Shown here: one piece after another, positions 21,945 through 31,860 of the stretch
Numbering within the stretch: the first letter of the stretch is position 1
How the letters are laid out: each line of letters begins with the position of its first letter
NCBI RefSeq assembly: GCF_035987325.1
Contig: NZ_CP108488.1
Coordinates: 6,758,001 to 6,822,000, forward strand
DNA: 64,000 nucleotides
Direction of reading: 5' to 3'
Source of the DNA: Streptomyces sp. NBC_01244
Lineage (GTDB): Bacteria > Actinomycetota > Actinomycetes > Streptomycetales > Streptomycetaceae
The notes under the pieces: model-generated
What the model was told of the DNA's origin: nothing
What the model saw: the letters and a program-made list of their open reading frames with translations, nothing else
Database searches by the model: none
Made by a program: the position numbers and the translations under genes

Positions 21945-22849
21945 GCACCAACGCAGAAAAGACTCCGGACGGCCTGGTCATCGTCGACAAGCCGTCCGGA
22001 TTCACTTCGCACGACGTGGTCGCCAAGATGCGCGGGATCGCCAGGACCCGCCGCGTCGGCCACGCCGGCACGCTCGACCCGATGGCGACGGGCGTGCTGG
22101 TCCTGGGCGTCGAGAAGGCCACCAAGCTCCTCGGCCACCTCGCGCTCACGGAGAAGGAATACCTCGGCACCATCCGGCTGGGCCAGAACACCCTGACGGA
22201 CGACGCCGAGGGTGAGATCACCTCGTCCACGGACGCCACCGGGGTCACCCGCGAAGGCGTGGACGCGGGCATCGCCAAGCTGTCCGGCGCGATCATGCAG
22301 GTCCCGTCCAAGGTCAGCGCCATCAAGATCAAGGGCGTGCGCTCCTACAAGCGCGCCCGCGACGGCGAGGACTTCGAGATCCCGGCCCGGCCGGTGACCG
22401 TCTCCTCCTTCCAGGTGTACGACATGCGGGAGGCGGAGGCCGAGGACGGCACCAAGGTCGTCGACCTCGTCGTCTCCGTGGTCTGCTCCAGCGGTACGTA
22501 CATCCGCGCGCTCGCGCGGGACCTCGGCGCCGACCTCGGCGTCGGCGGGCACCTCACGGCGCTGCGGCGCACGCGGGTGGGTCCGTACAAGATCGACCGG
22601 GCGCGCACGCTCGACCAGCTCCAGGAGGAGCTGACCGTCATGCCGATCGGCGACGCGGCGGCCGCCGCGTTCCCGCGCTGGCAGCTGGACGCCCGGCGGG
22701 CGTCGCTGCTGGCGAACGGCGTGCGGATCGACATGCCGGAGGAGTACGAGCCCGGCAAGGCGGTCGCGGTCTACGGGCCGGACGGGCAGCTGCTCGGGCT
22801 CGTGGAGAGCAAGAACGGCAAGGCCAAGTCGCTCGCCGTCTTCGCCTGA
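21941..22849 (+). CDS. truB: tRNA pseudouridine(55) synthase
   Basis: TruB converts U55 of tRNAs to pseudouridine. The 302-residue protein has the catalytic motif GHAGTLDPMATGVL with Asp46, the KVSAIKIKGVRSYK segment and VVCSSGTYIRALARDLG. A C-terminal PUA-like domain follows (about 235-302). It is translationally coupled to rbfA by a four-base overlap. A perfect UUCG-loop terminator lies 22 bases after the stop. Confidence 0.96.
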   Translation: MSTNAEKTPDGLVIVDKPSGFTSHDVVAKMRGIARTRRVGHAGTLDPMATGVLVLGVEKATKLLGHLALTEKEYLGTIRLGQNTLTDDAEGEITSSTDATGVTREGVDAGIAKLSGAIMQVPSKVSAIKIKGVRSYKRARDGEDFEIPARPVTVSSFQVYDMREAEAEDGTKVVDLVVSVVCSSGTYIRALARDLGADLGVGGHLTALRRTRVGPYKIDRARTLDQLQEELTVMPIGDAAAAAFPRWQLDARRASLLANGVRIDMPEEYEPGKAVAVYGPDGQLLGLVESKNGKAKSLAVFA

Positions 22850-22870
22850 TCCGTTCCCCTGATGCTGTTG

Positions 22871-22904
22871 ACCGGCCGGCCTTCGGGCCGGCCGGTTCGC
22901 TTTT
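22871..22904 (+). terminator. UUCG-tetraloop terminator after truB
   Basis: A perfect 11-bp stem (22871-22881 with 22886-22896) has a TTCG loop and is followed by TCGCTTTT. Confidence 0.9.
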
Positions 22905-22923
22905 CCGGCCTGTGCTCGTTTGA

Positions 22924-22967
22924 CGTGGAGCGGTGAGCGCACAAGGACTGCTGCTCACCGCTCCACG
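22924..22967. repeat. Perfect 15-bp inverted repeat between truB and the STAND gene
   Basis: CGTGGAGCGGTGAGC (22924-22938) pairs exactly with 22953-22967 around a 14-base spacer. It lies just after the truB terminator and about 175 bases before the next start, so a second terminator seems redundant; an operator or RNA structure is possible. Confidence 0.8.
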
Positions 22968-23141
22968 ACCCCCCTCGGGTAGGTCTCTATCCACCCGGAC
23001 CCCCTTATTCACCCGTGCGAGCAGGCGCTCGGAGTGAATGGAGGGAGCGTAAGGGGGCGCTTTCGCCACGCGTGCTGTTCCCGCTGATCTTCATCTGCCT
23101 ACCGTCGTGCCTACGGGGCACGCGCGGCGGGGAGTGGTGCG

Positions 23142-26100
23142 GTGACGGCGCAACTGATCAGGATCTGCGATCTCGCCGGGCGGCCGCGGGGGAGCGGGTT
23201 CGTCGCGGACGACCGCGGGACGGTGCTCACCAGCCACGAAGCCGTGGACGGACTGGCCCGGCTGGTCCTGCACGGGCCGGCGCCGGGGGAGCGGACCTGG
23301 ACGGCGGGGGCCTCGGACGTGACCGCCCTGCCGGAGCTGGGGCTGGCGCTCGTACGCAGCGACGGGCTGGGGGCGCGGCCGCTGCCGGTCGCGCCGCGGG
23401 GGGCGATCGCTCCCGGGACGTACGTACGGCTGGCCGCGCGCGGCTGGCGCCAGGCGCGGGTGCTCGGCGCCGCCGAGGCCACCTACCCTGCGACGGACCG
23501 CCTCCACCTGCTCCCGGCCGCCCTGGAACTCGCCATCGGGACCGACGGGCGCGACGCGCTGCGGCTCGGCGGCGAGGCCTGCGGAGGCCCGGTCCTGGAC
23601 GCCGGGACCGGAGCGGTGCTCGCGGTCCTGTGCACCGCTCTGCGGGCGGAACACCGCTCCGGGGGCTTCGCCGTGCCCCTCGCGGCCGCGGCCGCCGCCG
23701 ATCCGGGCGGACCCCTCGCCGCGCTCCTGGAACGCAACGCCGCCACCGTGCCGGGCCACGGCGCCGACCTGAACCTCGCGGGAGCCCTGCAGCTCACCGG
23801 CACCACACTCGGAGCGGCCCTCGCCATGGGGGGACCGGAGCCGGTGGACCGCCCGGAGATCGCCGCCGAACTCGACGCCTTCACCGCCGGAGACCGCCCG
23901 GTCCTCGCCCTCGTCGGACGGCTCGGCACCGGCCGCACCACGGCCCTCGCCGCCCTGGCGGTCCGCCGCGCCCGCGGCCCGCACCCCGCCCCGACCCTCT
24001 GGCTGCGCGGCGCCGACCTGCGGGCCGACGACGCCTCGCTGGCCGACGCCGTGGCGCGGGCACTGACGGAGGCGGGCCGGATCCTGGAGGTGCCCGCCGC
24101 CGGGCCGGGGCCGGACCCCGCGTCGGCGCTGGCCGCGCTCGTGGCTTCGGCCGGGCGGCCCCTGCTCGTGGTCCTGGACGGGCCCGAGGAGATGCCGCCG
24201 CGGCTCGCCGGGCGGGCCGCGCCGTGGACCGGGGCCACCGCCGCCTGGCTCGGCGCGAGCGGGGCCCGGCTGGTCGTGGCCGCCCGCCCCGAGCACTGGG
24301 AGGCGGCCGGGCGCCTCTACCCGCCGCGGATGCTCCACACCCCGGCGCGGCCGGCCCGGGGGCTGCCGCCCGCGGTCCCGATCGGCGATCTGACCCCGGA
24401 GGAAGCGGAGGCGGTCCGGGCCCGGCTGGGGATCCCGGCCGGCGCCGTCGACGGAGCCGACGCCCGGCACCCGCTCACGCTGCGGCTGCTCGCGGAACTC
24501 CGCGCGGCCGGGGTCACCGCGGGCCGTCCGTCGCGCGACGAGGTGTTCGCCGCACACCTGGACCTGCTGTGCCTGCGCGTGGCCGTCCGGGTGTCGGCCG
24601 CGCTCCCGCAGCCCCGTAGACCCCGCGGGGCCTTCGGGCCGGACGGCGCCTGCCGCGATGGCATCGGAGGGGACGGCGCGGGCGGGGACGGCGCCGGCGG
24701 GGAGGACCCGGCCGGGGCGTGCGACCCCGGTGTGTTCGGGCCCGGCGCGGGCAGGCTGGCCGCGCGCGTGGCCGGGCGGGTTCACGAGGCCGCGCGGCGC
24801 TGTCTGGGCCCGGGGCAGGGGCAGTTGGACCGGGGCTCCTTCGAGGAACTGTTCCCGTGGCGGTCGGGATGGGCCTCCGCGGTGCTCGCCGAGGGACTGC
24901 TGGTGCCCGGCGGGGAGGGCTACCGCTTCGCCCACGAGGAGTTCGCCGACTGGGTGCAGGCCGCCCACCTGGACCTCCCCGCCGCCCTGGACACCCTGGG
25001 CCGGGACGTCCCCCGGCACCGCATCGGGCCCGTACTGGAGGGCATCCGCCTGCTGCCGCCCGGAGAGCGGGGAGCAGCGCTGGAGCGGCTCGTGGCCGTG
25101 CTCGACGGCGCCACCGACCCGGAGGCCCTCTGGTGGGCCGCCCGGCTCGTCGGTGAGACGCTCCTCCGGGTCCCCGATGCCACGCCGTACCTCCCGGTCC
25201 TGCACGCCCTCGCCGCCCACCTGACCCGGCCCGCGCCGTCCGGGGCGGAAGAACCGGAACCTTCTCCGGCGGCTCCAGCACCGTTTCCGGCGGCTCCCGC
25301 ACCGGCTCCCGCGGCTCCCGCACCGCCGCCGGCCGGCTCCGCGGCGTACGCGGGCTCCCTGGGTGCCCCGGGCCCCGCCGGGCCCCTGCGGATCCCCGCG
25401 CAGGGCGGAGCCCCGGTGGCCGACGGACCCGGCGGGCGGGCCGGGCGGCCACCGGGGCTCCGCCCCGGAGCGGCCGCCGATGACACCGGCGACTCCGGGG
25501 GCCCGGGGACCGGCGGGCACACCGGGCCCGGAAGCCCGCCCGAGCCCGGTCAGGGCCGGGAGGACGAGGGGGAGTTCGGGGGGTGGTTCTGGACCCGGGT
25601 GCGAGTCGCCGAGGACGACCGGTTCGAGCTGCTGCGGCGGTTGGTGCCCCACGACCACCGCCTCCTCGACGCCGCCGCCCGGCGGCTGGTCCGGGCGCCG
25701 CGGCTCGTGCAGCCGCTGCTCTGCGGCTGGTTCCGCGACGAGCGGCGGCTGCTCGGGCGGCCCGGGGCCACCGTCGCCACCGCCGCGCAGGCGCTGCTGC
25801 ACACCCACCGCAGCCTTGCCGTCGACGACCTCACCGAGGCACTCGTCACCGCCGCGCACCCCCGCGCCGACGAACTGCTCGCCGTACTCGCCGAGGACGA
25901 GCCCTCCGCCCTCAGCCGGGCCGTGGACCGCTGGGCGCACGACGAGCGGCCCGGCCGCAGGGTCGCCGCCGCCGCGTACGGGCCGCTCACCGCCCCGCAC
26001 GTGCGGACCCCCGCCGACCGCGAGCTGCTGCGCTACGCCGCGCAGACCCTCCTCGCCCGCCCCGCGGACGCCTCCTTGCACGGCAGCGCCCTCGGAATCC

Positions 26101-26903
26101 TGCTCCGCGACCCCCAGGTACGGGCCCGCTACCTCCCCGAGGCCCTCGCCTGCTTCCGCGATCCAGGGCGCGGCCGGCGGCTGCCCGCCACCGCGCTCGT
26201 GGCCGCGCTCCCCGTGCTCCCCGACCCGGACGCGGTGTTCGCCGCCCTGCGGGAGCGGGCCGACGGGGAAGTGGTGTGCGCGCTGGCCGCGCTGACCACG
26301 CCGGGCCTGGCGCGGCGCGCGGCCGAGCTCGTACGGGACCACCTGGCGGGGCACCCGCAGGACGCCGCGCACGCCGCCGAGTTCGTGGACCGGCGCCTCG
26401 AGCAGGGGCTGGCCGCCGCCCCCGTGCTCCGTCCGCTCGTACGGGACCTCCTGGGCTCCGGTCCGCCCCCGGTGCGGGCCGCGCTGGCCGGCGTACTGGC
26501 CGCTCCGGGCACGGAGTCCTCGTACACGCTCCGCGGCGAGCTGGCCGAGGCGCTGCTCCGCGAGGAACTGGACCCCTCGGTGCTCGACACCTTCCTCGGA
26601 GCGCTGGCGGCGGGGGCGGCCGCCGGCGCCCCGGACCGTACCCGGGACCTGCTGCGGCGCACGGGCCGGCAACTGCTGCGGGCCCCGGGCGGGCCGGCGG
26701 TCTTCGAGCGGCGCACGGTCGAGCTGGCCCGGGCCGAACCGGCCTTCGGCGCACTCGTGGCCTCCTGGCTGGAGCGGGCTCCGCAGGAGGCGGCGGCGCT
26801 GCTGGGGCCCAGCGCGCGCCGGACCGTGGAGACCCTCGCTCACAGCGCGTGCCCGTCGGAAGACGCCGATGATGGGCAGCGGCCACCGGCATGGCAGTCT
26901 TAG
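23142..26903 (+). CDS. STAND-type ATPase with trypsin-like N-terminal domain and helical-repeat C-terminus
   Basis: This is a 1253-residue multidomain protein. Residues 1-190 resemble a trypsin/HtrA fold (GSGFVADDRGTVLTSHEAV; ALRLGGEACGGPVLD), but the triad is altered: the His is out of register, the usual Asp strand reads LGLALV, and the nucleophile Ser is Cys. At about 245-460 there is a P-loop NTPase with Walker A VGRLGTGRTT (Arg in place of Lys), Walker B LLVVLDGPEEM, a VVAARPEHWE strand and a HPLTLRLLAEL motif as in STAND/NACHT proteins. A Pro/Ala/Gly-rich linker covers about 695-805. The rest is alpha-helical, HEAT-like. It probably senses and signals; the signal and partner are unknown. 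GTG 23142 has GGCGGGGAG upstream. It ends 56 bases before ribF. Confidence 0.85.
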   Translation: MTAQLIRICDLAGRPRGSGFVADDRGTVLTSHEAVDGLARLVLHGPAPGERTWTAGASDVTALPELGLALVRSDGLGARPLPVAPRGAIAPGTYVRLAARGWRQARVLGAAEATYPATDRLHLLPAALELAIGTDGRDALRLGGEACGGPVLDAGTGAVLAVLCTALRAEHRSGGFAVPLAAAAAADPGGPLAALLERNAATVPGHGADLNLAGALQLTGTTLGAALAMGGPEPVDRPEIAAELDAFTAGDRPVLALVGRLGTGRTTALAALAVRRARGPHPAPTLWLRGADLRADDASLADAVARALTEAGRILEVPAAGPGPDPASALAALVASAGRPLLVVLDGPEEMPPRLAGRAAPWTGATAAWLGASGARLVVAARPEHWEAAGRLYPPRMLHTPARPARGLPPAVPIGDLTPEEAEAVRARLGIPAGAVDGADARHPLTLRLLAELRAAGVTAGRPSRDEVFAAHLDLLCLRVAVRVSAALPQPRRPRGAFGPDGACRDGIGGDGAGGDGAGGEDPAGACDPGVFGPGAGRLAARVAGRVHEAARRCLGPGQGQLDRGSFEELFPWRSGWASAVLAEGLLVPGGEGYRFAHEEFADWVQAAHLDLPAALDTLGRDVPRHRIGPVLEGIRLLPPGERGAALERLVAVLDGATDPEALWWAARLVGETLLRVPDATPYLPVLHALAAHLTRPAPSGAEEPEPSPAAPAPFPAAPAPAPAAPAPPPAGSAAYAGSLGAPGPAGPLRIPAQGGAPVADGPGGRAGRPPGLRPGAAADDTGDSGGPGTGGHTGPGSPPEPGQGREDEGEFGGWFWTRVRVAEDDRFELLRRLVPHDHRLLDAAARRLVRAPRLVQPLLCGWFRDERRLLGRPGATVATAAQALLHTHRSLAVDDLTEALVTAAHPRADELLAVLAEDEPSALSRAVDRWAHDERPGRRVAAAAYGPLTAPHVRTPADRELLRYAAQTLLARPADASLHGSALGILLRDPQVRARYLPEALACFRDPGRGRRLPATALVAALPVLPDPDAVFAALRERADGEVVCALAALTTPGLARRAAELVRDHLAGHPQDAAHAAEFVDRRLEQGLAAAPVLRPLVRDLLGSGPPPVRAALAGVLAAPGTESSYTLRGELAEALLREELDPSVLDTFLGALAAGAAAGAPDRTRDLLRRTGRQLLRAPGGPAVFERRTVELARAEPAFGALVASWLERAPQEAAALLGPSARRTVETLAHSACPSEDADDGQRPPAWQS

Positions 26904-26959
26904 ACCTGCAATCGGCAACCAGGACAGGGCCTACAGGGTTCGGGCGAGGAGCGGTCACA

Positions 26960-27916
26960 GTGCAGCGCTGGCGTGGCTTGGAGGACATCCCCCAGGACTG
27001 GGGACGCGGCGTCGTCACCATCGGCTCCTACGACGGGGTCCACCGGGGTCATCAGCTGATCATCGGACGGGCCGTGGCCAAGGCCCGCGAGCTGGGCGTC
27101 CCTTCCGTCGTCGTCACCTTCAGCCCGCACCCGAGCGAGGTCGTCCGCCCCGGCAGCCACCCGCCGATCCTGGCCCCCTACGACCGGCGCGCCGAACTGA
27201 TGGCCGGGCTGGGCGTGGACGCGCTGCTGATCCTGCCGTTCACGGCGGAGTTCTCGCAGCTGTCCCCGGCCGACTTCATCGTGAAGGTGCTCGTCGACAA
27301 GCTGCACGCGCTGGCGGTCATCGAGGGACCGAACTTCCGCTTCGGCCACAAGGCCGCCGGAAACGTCGAGTTCCTGCGGCAGCTCGGCGCCACCTACGAC
27401 TACGAGGTCGAGGTCGTGGACCTGGTGGAGCGCGGCGAGGCGGGCGGCGGCGTGCCGTTCTCCTCCACGCTCGCGCGCAAGCTCGTGGCGCAGGGCGACA
27501 TGGACGGCGCGGCCGAGATCCTGGGCCGCCCGCACCGGGTCGAGGGCGTCGTGGTGCGCGGTGCGCAGCGCGGGCGCGAGCTCGGCTACCCGACGGCGAA
27601 CGTGGAGACGCAGCCGCACACCGCGATCCCGGCCGACGGGGTGTACGCGGGCTGGCTGACGGCGGACGGCGAGCGGATGCCGGCGGCGATCTCGGTCGGC
27701 ACGAACGTGCAGTTCGACGCGACCGAGCGGACCGTGGAGGCGTACGCCATCGACCGGGTCGGGCTGGACCTGTACGGCATGCACGTGTCCATCGACTTCC
27801 TCGCCTACGTGCGCGGGATGGCGAAGTTCGAGTCGCTGGACGGGCTGCTGGAGGCCATCGCGGACGACGTGAAGCGCGCGCGGGGCCTGACGGACTCGTA
27901 CGACGCGGAGCGCTGA
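26960..27916 (+). CDS. ribF: Bifunctional riboflavin kinase / FAD synthetase
   Basis: RibF phosphorylates riboflavin to FMN and adenylates FMN to FAD. The 318-residue protein has an N-terminal nucleotidyltransferase with GSYDGVHRGHQLII and IEGPNFRFGHKAAGN. A C-terminal riboflavin kinase domain follows with GRPHRVEGVVVRGAQRGREL, GYPTANV and PADGVYAGWL. I chose GTG 26960 (MQRWRGLEDIP) because GAGGAG lies nine bases upstream; an in-frame ATG at 26891 overlaps the previous gene and lacks that site. A strong bidirectional hairpin follows. Confidence 0.95.
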   Translation: MQRWRGLEDIPQDWGRGVVTIGSYDGVHRGHQLIIGRAVAKARELGVPSVVVTFSPHPSEVVRPGSHPPILAPYDRRAELMAGLGVDALLILPFTAEFSQLSPADFIVKVLVDKLHALAVIEGPNFRFGHKAAGNVEFLRQLGATYDYEVEVVDLVERGEAGGGVPFSSTLARKLVAQGDMDGAAEILGRPHRVEGVVVRGAQRGRELGYPTANVETQPHTAIPADGVYAGWLTADGERMPAAISVGTNVQFDATERTVEAYAIDRVGLDLYGMHVSIDFLAYVRGMAKFESLDGLLEAIADDVKRARGLTDSYDAER

Positions 27917-27951
27917 CGGCCCGGCGGATCGGCGGCCGGACGGCCGGACGG

Positions 27952-27980
27952 CCTGACCGCCTGACCGCCTGACCGCCTGA
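27952..27980. repeat. Tandem CCTGACCG octamers after ribF
   Basis: Three exact 8-base units and a partial fourth run from 27952 to 27980, preceded by GGACGGCC repeats at about 27936-27952. They lie in the short gap between convergent genes. Confidence 0.7.
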
Positions 27981-28004
27981 GGGTACGAGCGGCTGGACAA
28001 CGGG

Positions 28005-28052
28005 CGAGGGCCCGTACCGTCCCGGGGATTCCGGGGGCGGTACGGGCCCTCG
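28005..28052. terminator. Bidirectional terminator between ribF and the EspI-like gene
   Basis: A perfect 15-bp stem (28005-28019 with 28038-28052) encloses a smaller GC stem. It lies between the convergent ribF and the leftward ESX ATPase gene and could serve both strands. Confidence 0.85.
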
Positions 28053-28069
28053 TGCGTGTGCCGGCTCCG

Positions 28070-30520
28070 TCAGCCCAGGCGCGGGTCGCGCGGGGGCCCG
28101 CCGGGCTGCGGCTGACCGGGCTGCTGGGGCCAGGCCTGGCCGGGGGTGGGGTACTGCTGCTGCCCGTACGGGGGCTGGGGCTGCGGCTGTTGCGGCTGCT
28201 GTTGCTGCTGGCCCCAGTGGTTCGGGGGCGTTTGCTGCTGGGCGCGGATGAAGTCCTCGGCGACCAGGGCGGAGAGGTTGAAGTAGGCCTCGCGCGTCTT
28301 GGGCCGGAGCATGTCGAGGTCGACCTCGGCGCCGGCCGCGAGGTGGTCGTCGAACGGGACCACGACGACACCGCGGCAGCGGGTCTCGAAGTGCCGCACG
28401 ATGTCCTCGACCTTGATCATCTTGGCGGTCTCGCGGACCCCGGAGATCACGGTGAGGGAGCGCGAGACGAGGTCGGCGTAGCCGTGCGCGGAGAGCCAGT
28501 CGAGGGTGGTGCTGGCGCTGCTCGCGCCGTCCACCGACGGGGTCGAGATGATGATCAGCTGATCGGCCAGGTCCAGGACCCCGCGCATGGCGGAGTAGAG
28601 GAGGCCGGTGCCCGAGTCGGTGAGGATGATCGGGTACTGGCGGCCGAGCGTCTCGATGACGCGGCGGTAGTCCTCGTCATTGAAGGCCGTCGAGACGGCC
28701 GGGTCCACGTCGTTGGCGATGATCTCCAGCCCGGAGGGGGCCTGGGAGGTGAACCGGCGGATGTCCATGTACGAGTTCAGGTACGGGATCGCCTGGACCA
28801 GGTCCCGGATCGTGGCCCCGGTCTCGCGGCGCACGCGGCGGCCGAGGGTTCCGGCGTCGGGGTTCGCGTCGATGGCCAGGATCTTGTCCTGGCGCTCGGT
28901 GGCGAGGGTGGCGCCGAGGGCGGTGGTGGTCGTGGTCTTGCCGACGCCGCCCTTGAGGCTGATGACGGCGATCCGGTAGCAGGACATGACCGGCGTGCGG
29001 ATCAGCTCCAGCTTGCGGCGCCGTTCCGCTTCGGCCGCCTTGCCGCCGAAGCGGAACAGGCCGCCGCCTCCGGGGGCGTTGTTGCCGCTCTTCGCCTTCT
29101 GCTTGCCGCGGAGCAGGCGGTCGGAGGACAGCTCGACGGCGGCGGTGTAGCCGAGGGGGGCGCCGCCGGAGGGCTGGGCGGAGCCGTAGCGGGGGTCCTG
29201 ACCCTGGGGGCCCTGCGGGCCTTGCGGCCACTGGCCGCTGCGGGGGTCGGCGTACGGGTGCGGCTGCTGTTGCTGCTGTGCGGGCGGGGGGAACCCGTAA
29301 CCGTCCGGCGTCTGGGGCTGCGGCGTCTGCGGCTGCGGGGTCTGCTGCGCGGGCGGGAATCCGTACCCGGCGTCCGGCGTCCGGGGCTGGGGCTGGGGCT
29401 GCTCGGGCGGGAGGATGTCGTAGCCGGCCCGCGGATCGATGGACGGATACAACTCGGCGGGCCGCTGGGGGAGTTCGGCGCCGGAGGCCGGGTCCGATCC
29501 GGCGGATCCCTCGAACGTGTTCGTCGCGCGCGGTGTCGGAACGACCGTCCCCGCGGGGGGAGTGGGCGTACGCACGTCAGCGGGCGGCGTGCGGTCGACC
29601 GGCGCGGACGCGTACGGGTCGCTCAACGGGCTCCGGTCGGCCGGGGACTCGACGGGCAGGGCGTCGCTCGGATACGGCGCCGGTGCGTACGGCTCGCCGG
29701 GGGAGCCCTGTGCGCCCGCGGGCGCGGCGGAACCCGCGGAACCCGAACCGGTCGGGCTCTGCGGGGCCGGCGGCAGGTCGGTGCCCGACGCCGGGATGTG
29801 GGGCGGGGCGGCGGTGTCCGAAGTGTCCGGGGAAACAGGGGACGACGCGGCGGCGGTACCCGGGTACGACGGCAGTCCGGAGTCCGGGCCCGGCGTGTGC
29901 GGCGGGACGGGGCTGTCCGAGACCGACGGGGTCGACGGGGTCGACGGCCGGGCGGCGTCCGAGGCCGGGCTGCCGGCCTGGGCGGCGCTGTCCGAGGCCG
30001 ACGGGTATGACGGCTGTGCGGTGTCCGGGACCGGCGGGTGGGGGACGGCAGCGTCCTGGACCGGGGGGTACGGCGGGGCGGAGGTGTCTGCTGCCGGAGC
30101 GTACGGGGCGTCCGTGTACGGGGCGTCCGCGGCCGGGGCGTACGGTGCGGCGGTCGCGGAGTCCGGGGTCGGCGCCGTGGATGCGCCGGGGGTGCCTGCG
30201 TACGGCATGGCCGGTGCCGGTGCCGGTGCCGGTGCCGGTGCTGGTGCCGGTGCGTCCGACGGGGCCGTGCGCGGAGCCGGTCGGGCGATGCGCATCGTCG
30301 GAGGGGTCTCCAGGTCCGACGGCGGCCGGTGGGGCTCGAAACCGCTGCCTTCGGGCAGACCCGGGATCGCGGCGGCCGCCGGATCCGCGCCCTGCGTGTA
30401 CCAGGCCGGCGTGGTGTAGTCGATGGTGAACTCGCCCGTCAGCTCGGGCTCCGCGTCGGACTGATCGTCCGTCGGGACGTCCCACGTCCCGCCGCGCCTC
30501 TCGTTCCGATCGCCGCTCAC
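28070..30520 (-). CDS. EspI-like protein: disordered N-terminus plus MinD/ParA-type ATPase
   Basis: The 816-residue protein begins at GTG 30520 after AGGAGGA. Residues 1-500 are Pro/Ala/Ser/Gln-rich low complexity with an acidic start ([15 protein letters not shown]) and Ala-Pro dipeptide runs. Residues about 512-760 form a MinD/ParA ATPase with the deviant Walker [14 protein letters not shown] (Lys523), [13 protein letters not shown] and [13 protein letters not shown]. The tail is Gln/Pro-rich. This architecture and its place in an ESX locus match mycobacterial EspI, a Pro-rich ATPase that modulates type VII secretion; the role here is inferred. It is separated from the rest of the locus by 1.6 kb without genes. 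Confidence 0.88.
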   Translation of the reverse strand: MSGDRNERRGGTWDVPTDDQSDAEPELTGEFTIDYTTPAWYTQGADPAAAAIPGLPEGSGFEPHRPPSDLETPPTMRIARPAPRTAPSDAPAPAPAPAPAPAPAMPYAGTPGASTAPTPDSATAAPYAPAADAPYTDAPYAPAADTSAPPYPPVQDAAVPHPPVPDTAQPSYPSASDSAAQAGSPASDAARPSTPSTPSVSDSPVPPHTPGPDSGLPSYPGTAAASSPVSPDTSDTAAPPHIPASGTDLPPAPQSPTGSGSAGSAAPAGAQGSPGEPYAPAPYPSDALPVESPADRSPLSDPYASAPVDRTPPADVRTPTPPAGTVVPTPRATNTFEGSAGSDPASGAELPQRPAELYPSIDPRAGYDILPPEQPQPQPRTPDAGYGFPPAQQTPQPQTPQPQTPDGYGFPPPAQQQQQPHPYADPRSGQWPQGPQGPQGQDPRYGSAQPSGGAPLGYTAAVELSSDRLLRGKQKAKSGNNAPGGGGLFRFGGKAAEAERRRKLELIRTPVMSCYRIAVISLKGGVGKTTTTTALGATLATERQDKILAIDANPDAGTLGRRVRRETGATIRDLVQAIPYLNSYMDIRRFTSQAPSGLEIIANDVDPAVSTAFNDEDYRRVIETLGRQYPIILTDSGTGLLYSAMRGVLDLADQLIIISTPSVDGASSASTTLDWLSAHGYADLVSRSLTVISGVRETAKMIKVEDIVRHFETRCRGVVVVPFDDHLAAGAEVDLDMLRPKTREAYFNLSALVAEDFIRAQQQTPPNHWGQQQQQPQQPQPQPPYGQQQYPTPGQAWPQQPGQPQPGGPPRDPRLG

Positions 30521-31033
30521 TGGTCCTCCTGGTCTATCGAACACTGGTCCGGCGTCCCACCGCGCCACGCCGTCGCCCAGCCTAATCGGGTCCCGTAGCC
30601 GGTATCCGCCCCCGTCGGCCCGTACCGAGGCCGAACACGGGCCGGTGGCCGCCTCCATCCTGCCCATACGGCCGGGCCCCCGGCCAATCCCCGCCTCCCC
30701 GACGTGCCGCGTCACCGCGTCTCGGCCCGGTCTTGATCCGGCGGCCGGGCATGCGCTTTCGCGGCCGGCGGAGGGTGCCTGCCGGTTCCCGCCCGGCGGT
30801 GGCCGTCCGCCGGCTCCTGCCCTGCGGCCCCCCATCCGCCCGTACTTCCCGGCGCGGGCTTGTCGGTCGTGCCCGTTCCGGCGCTGTGCGTTCCCGCCTG
30901 GTGGTTCGGAGCTTGCGTGCTCGTGGCTGGTTCGTCCCGGGCTTGCTCGGTTCGGTTCGGTTCGGCTGGGCTCCGTTCGGCTCGGCCTGCCGGTGCCCGG
31001 TGCGGCGCCGCTCGCCTGGTGCGGGTGGGTCGG

Positions 31034-31116
31034 CCCTGCGGGGCGAAGTCCCCTACCCACCCTTCCGCCGTTCCCAGGGCTCCGCCCTGACCCGGCCCTC
31101 AAACGCCGGACGGGCC
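31034..31116. repeat. Single arm of the REP-like element seen at 12236-12420
   Basis: From CCCTGCGGGG to CGGACGGGC the sequence follows the left arm of the 12236 element block by block, including GTCCCCTACCC and CTCAAACGCCGG. The right arm is absent. Confidence 0.8.
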
Positions 31117-31860
31117 GGCGGGGCCCCTGGCTCGTTCGGCTCTGCCTGCCGCTTCCTGCTCCGTCCCTCCTGGGGCTGTCGGATGGGGGCTTGCCTGCTC
31201 TTGACCCTTCGCCCCGGCTCGTTCGGATCGGCCCTGCCGGTGTTTGGCCTGCCCGTCCGGGCTCACCGGTTCGGGGGCCGTCGGTTAATGCCACGCCCGT
31301 GCCGGTCGTCTGGTTCCAGGCCGGCTCGGTTCCGCCGGTCCGCCGGTTCCCGGTCCGGCGGGTCTCGGCTTGCCCGGCTCGGGCTGCCGGTTCCTGGTGT
31401 GCCCTTTCCGGGCCGGTCGGTGGGTGGGTGGCACGCGTGAGCACGCCCCGCCCGTTCCCGGCGCACCACTCCGTGGGACGGCTCCCGCGTGGCCACCCCG
31501 GGCCTGACCGCTCCCGATCTCCCTTGACCAGCCTGCTCGGTCCGTCCTGCCGGTTCCCGAGCTCCGGTTCCCGTCCTGCTGGTTCCCGTCTTGCCGGTTC
31601 CCGAGCTCCGATTCCCGGGCTGCCGCTCCCGGACAGCGGTTCCCCCGAACTACCGGTCCGTGGAAGCCCTGAGTGACCTGCACGGCCGGACCCACCCAAC
31701 CGGCGTCCCCGAGACACGATCCCTCGAACCGGTACCTCCCGAGTGTCCACCCCGCGACCCCGGGTCCCCCGTGAGGATGAACCTCGCGGCCCCCCGGCTC
31801 GGCAGGCGGGAGCCCAGGCACCCTGTGCCCCGCACCCCCAGCTCGGCCCCGGCCGGGTCC

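Noticed and set aside
30645..31676. A 343-codon frame in the ESX-locus gap
   Set aside because: It has no ribosome-binding site and no domain. It is a repeat-derived Pro/Arg/Ser composition that continues through non-coding repeats.
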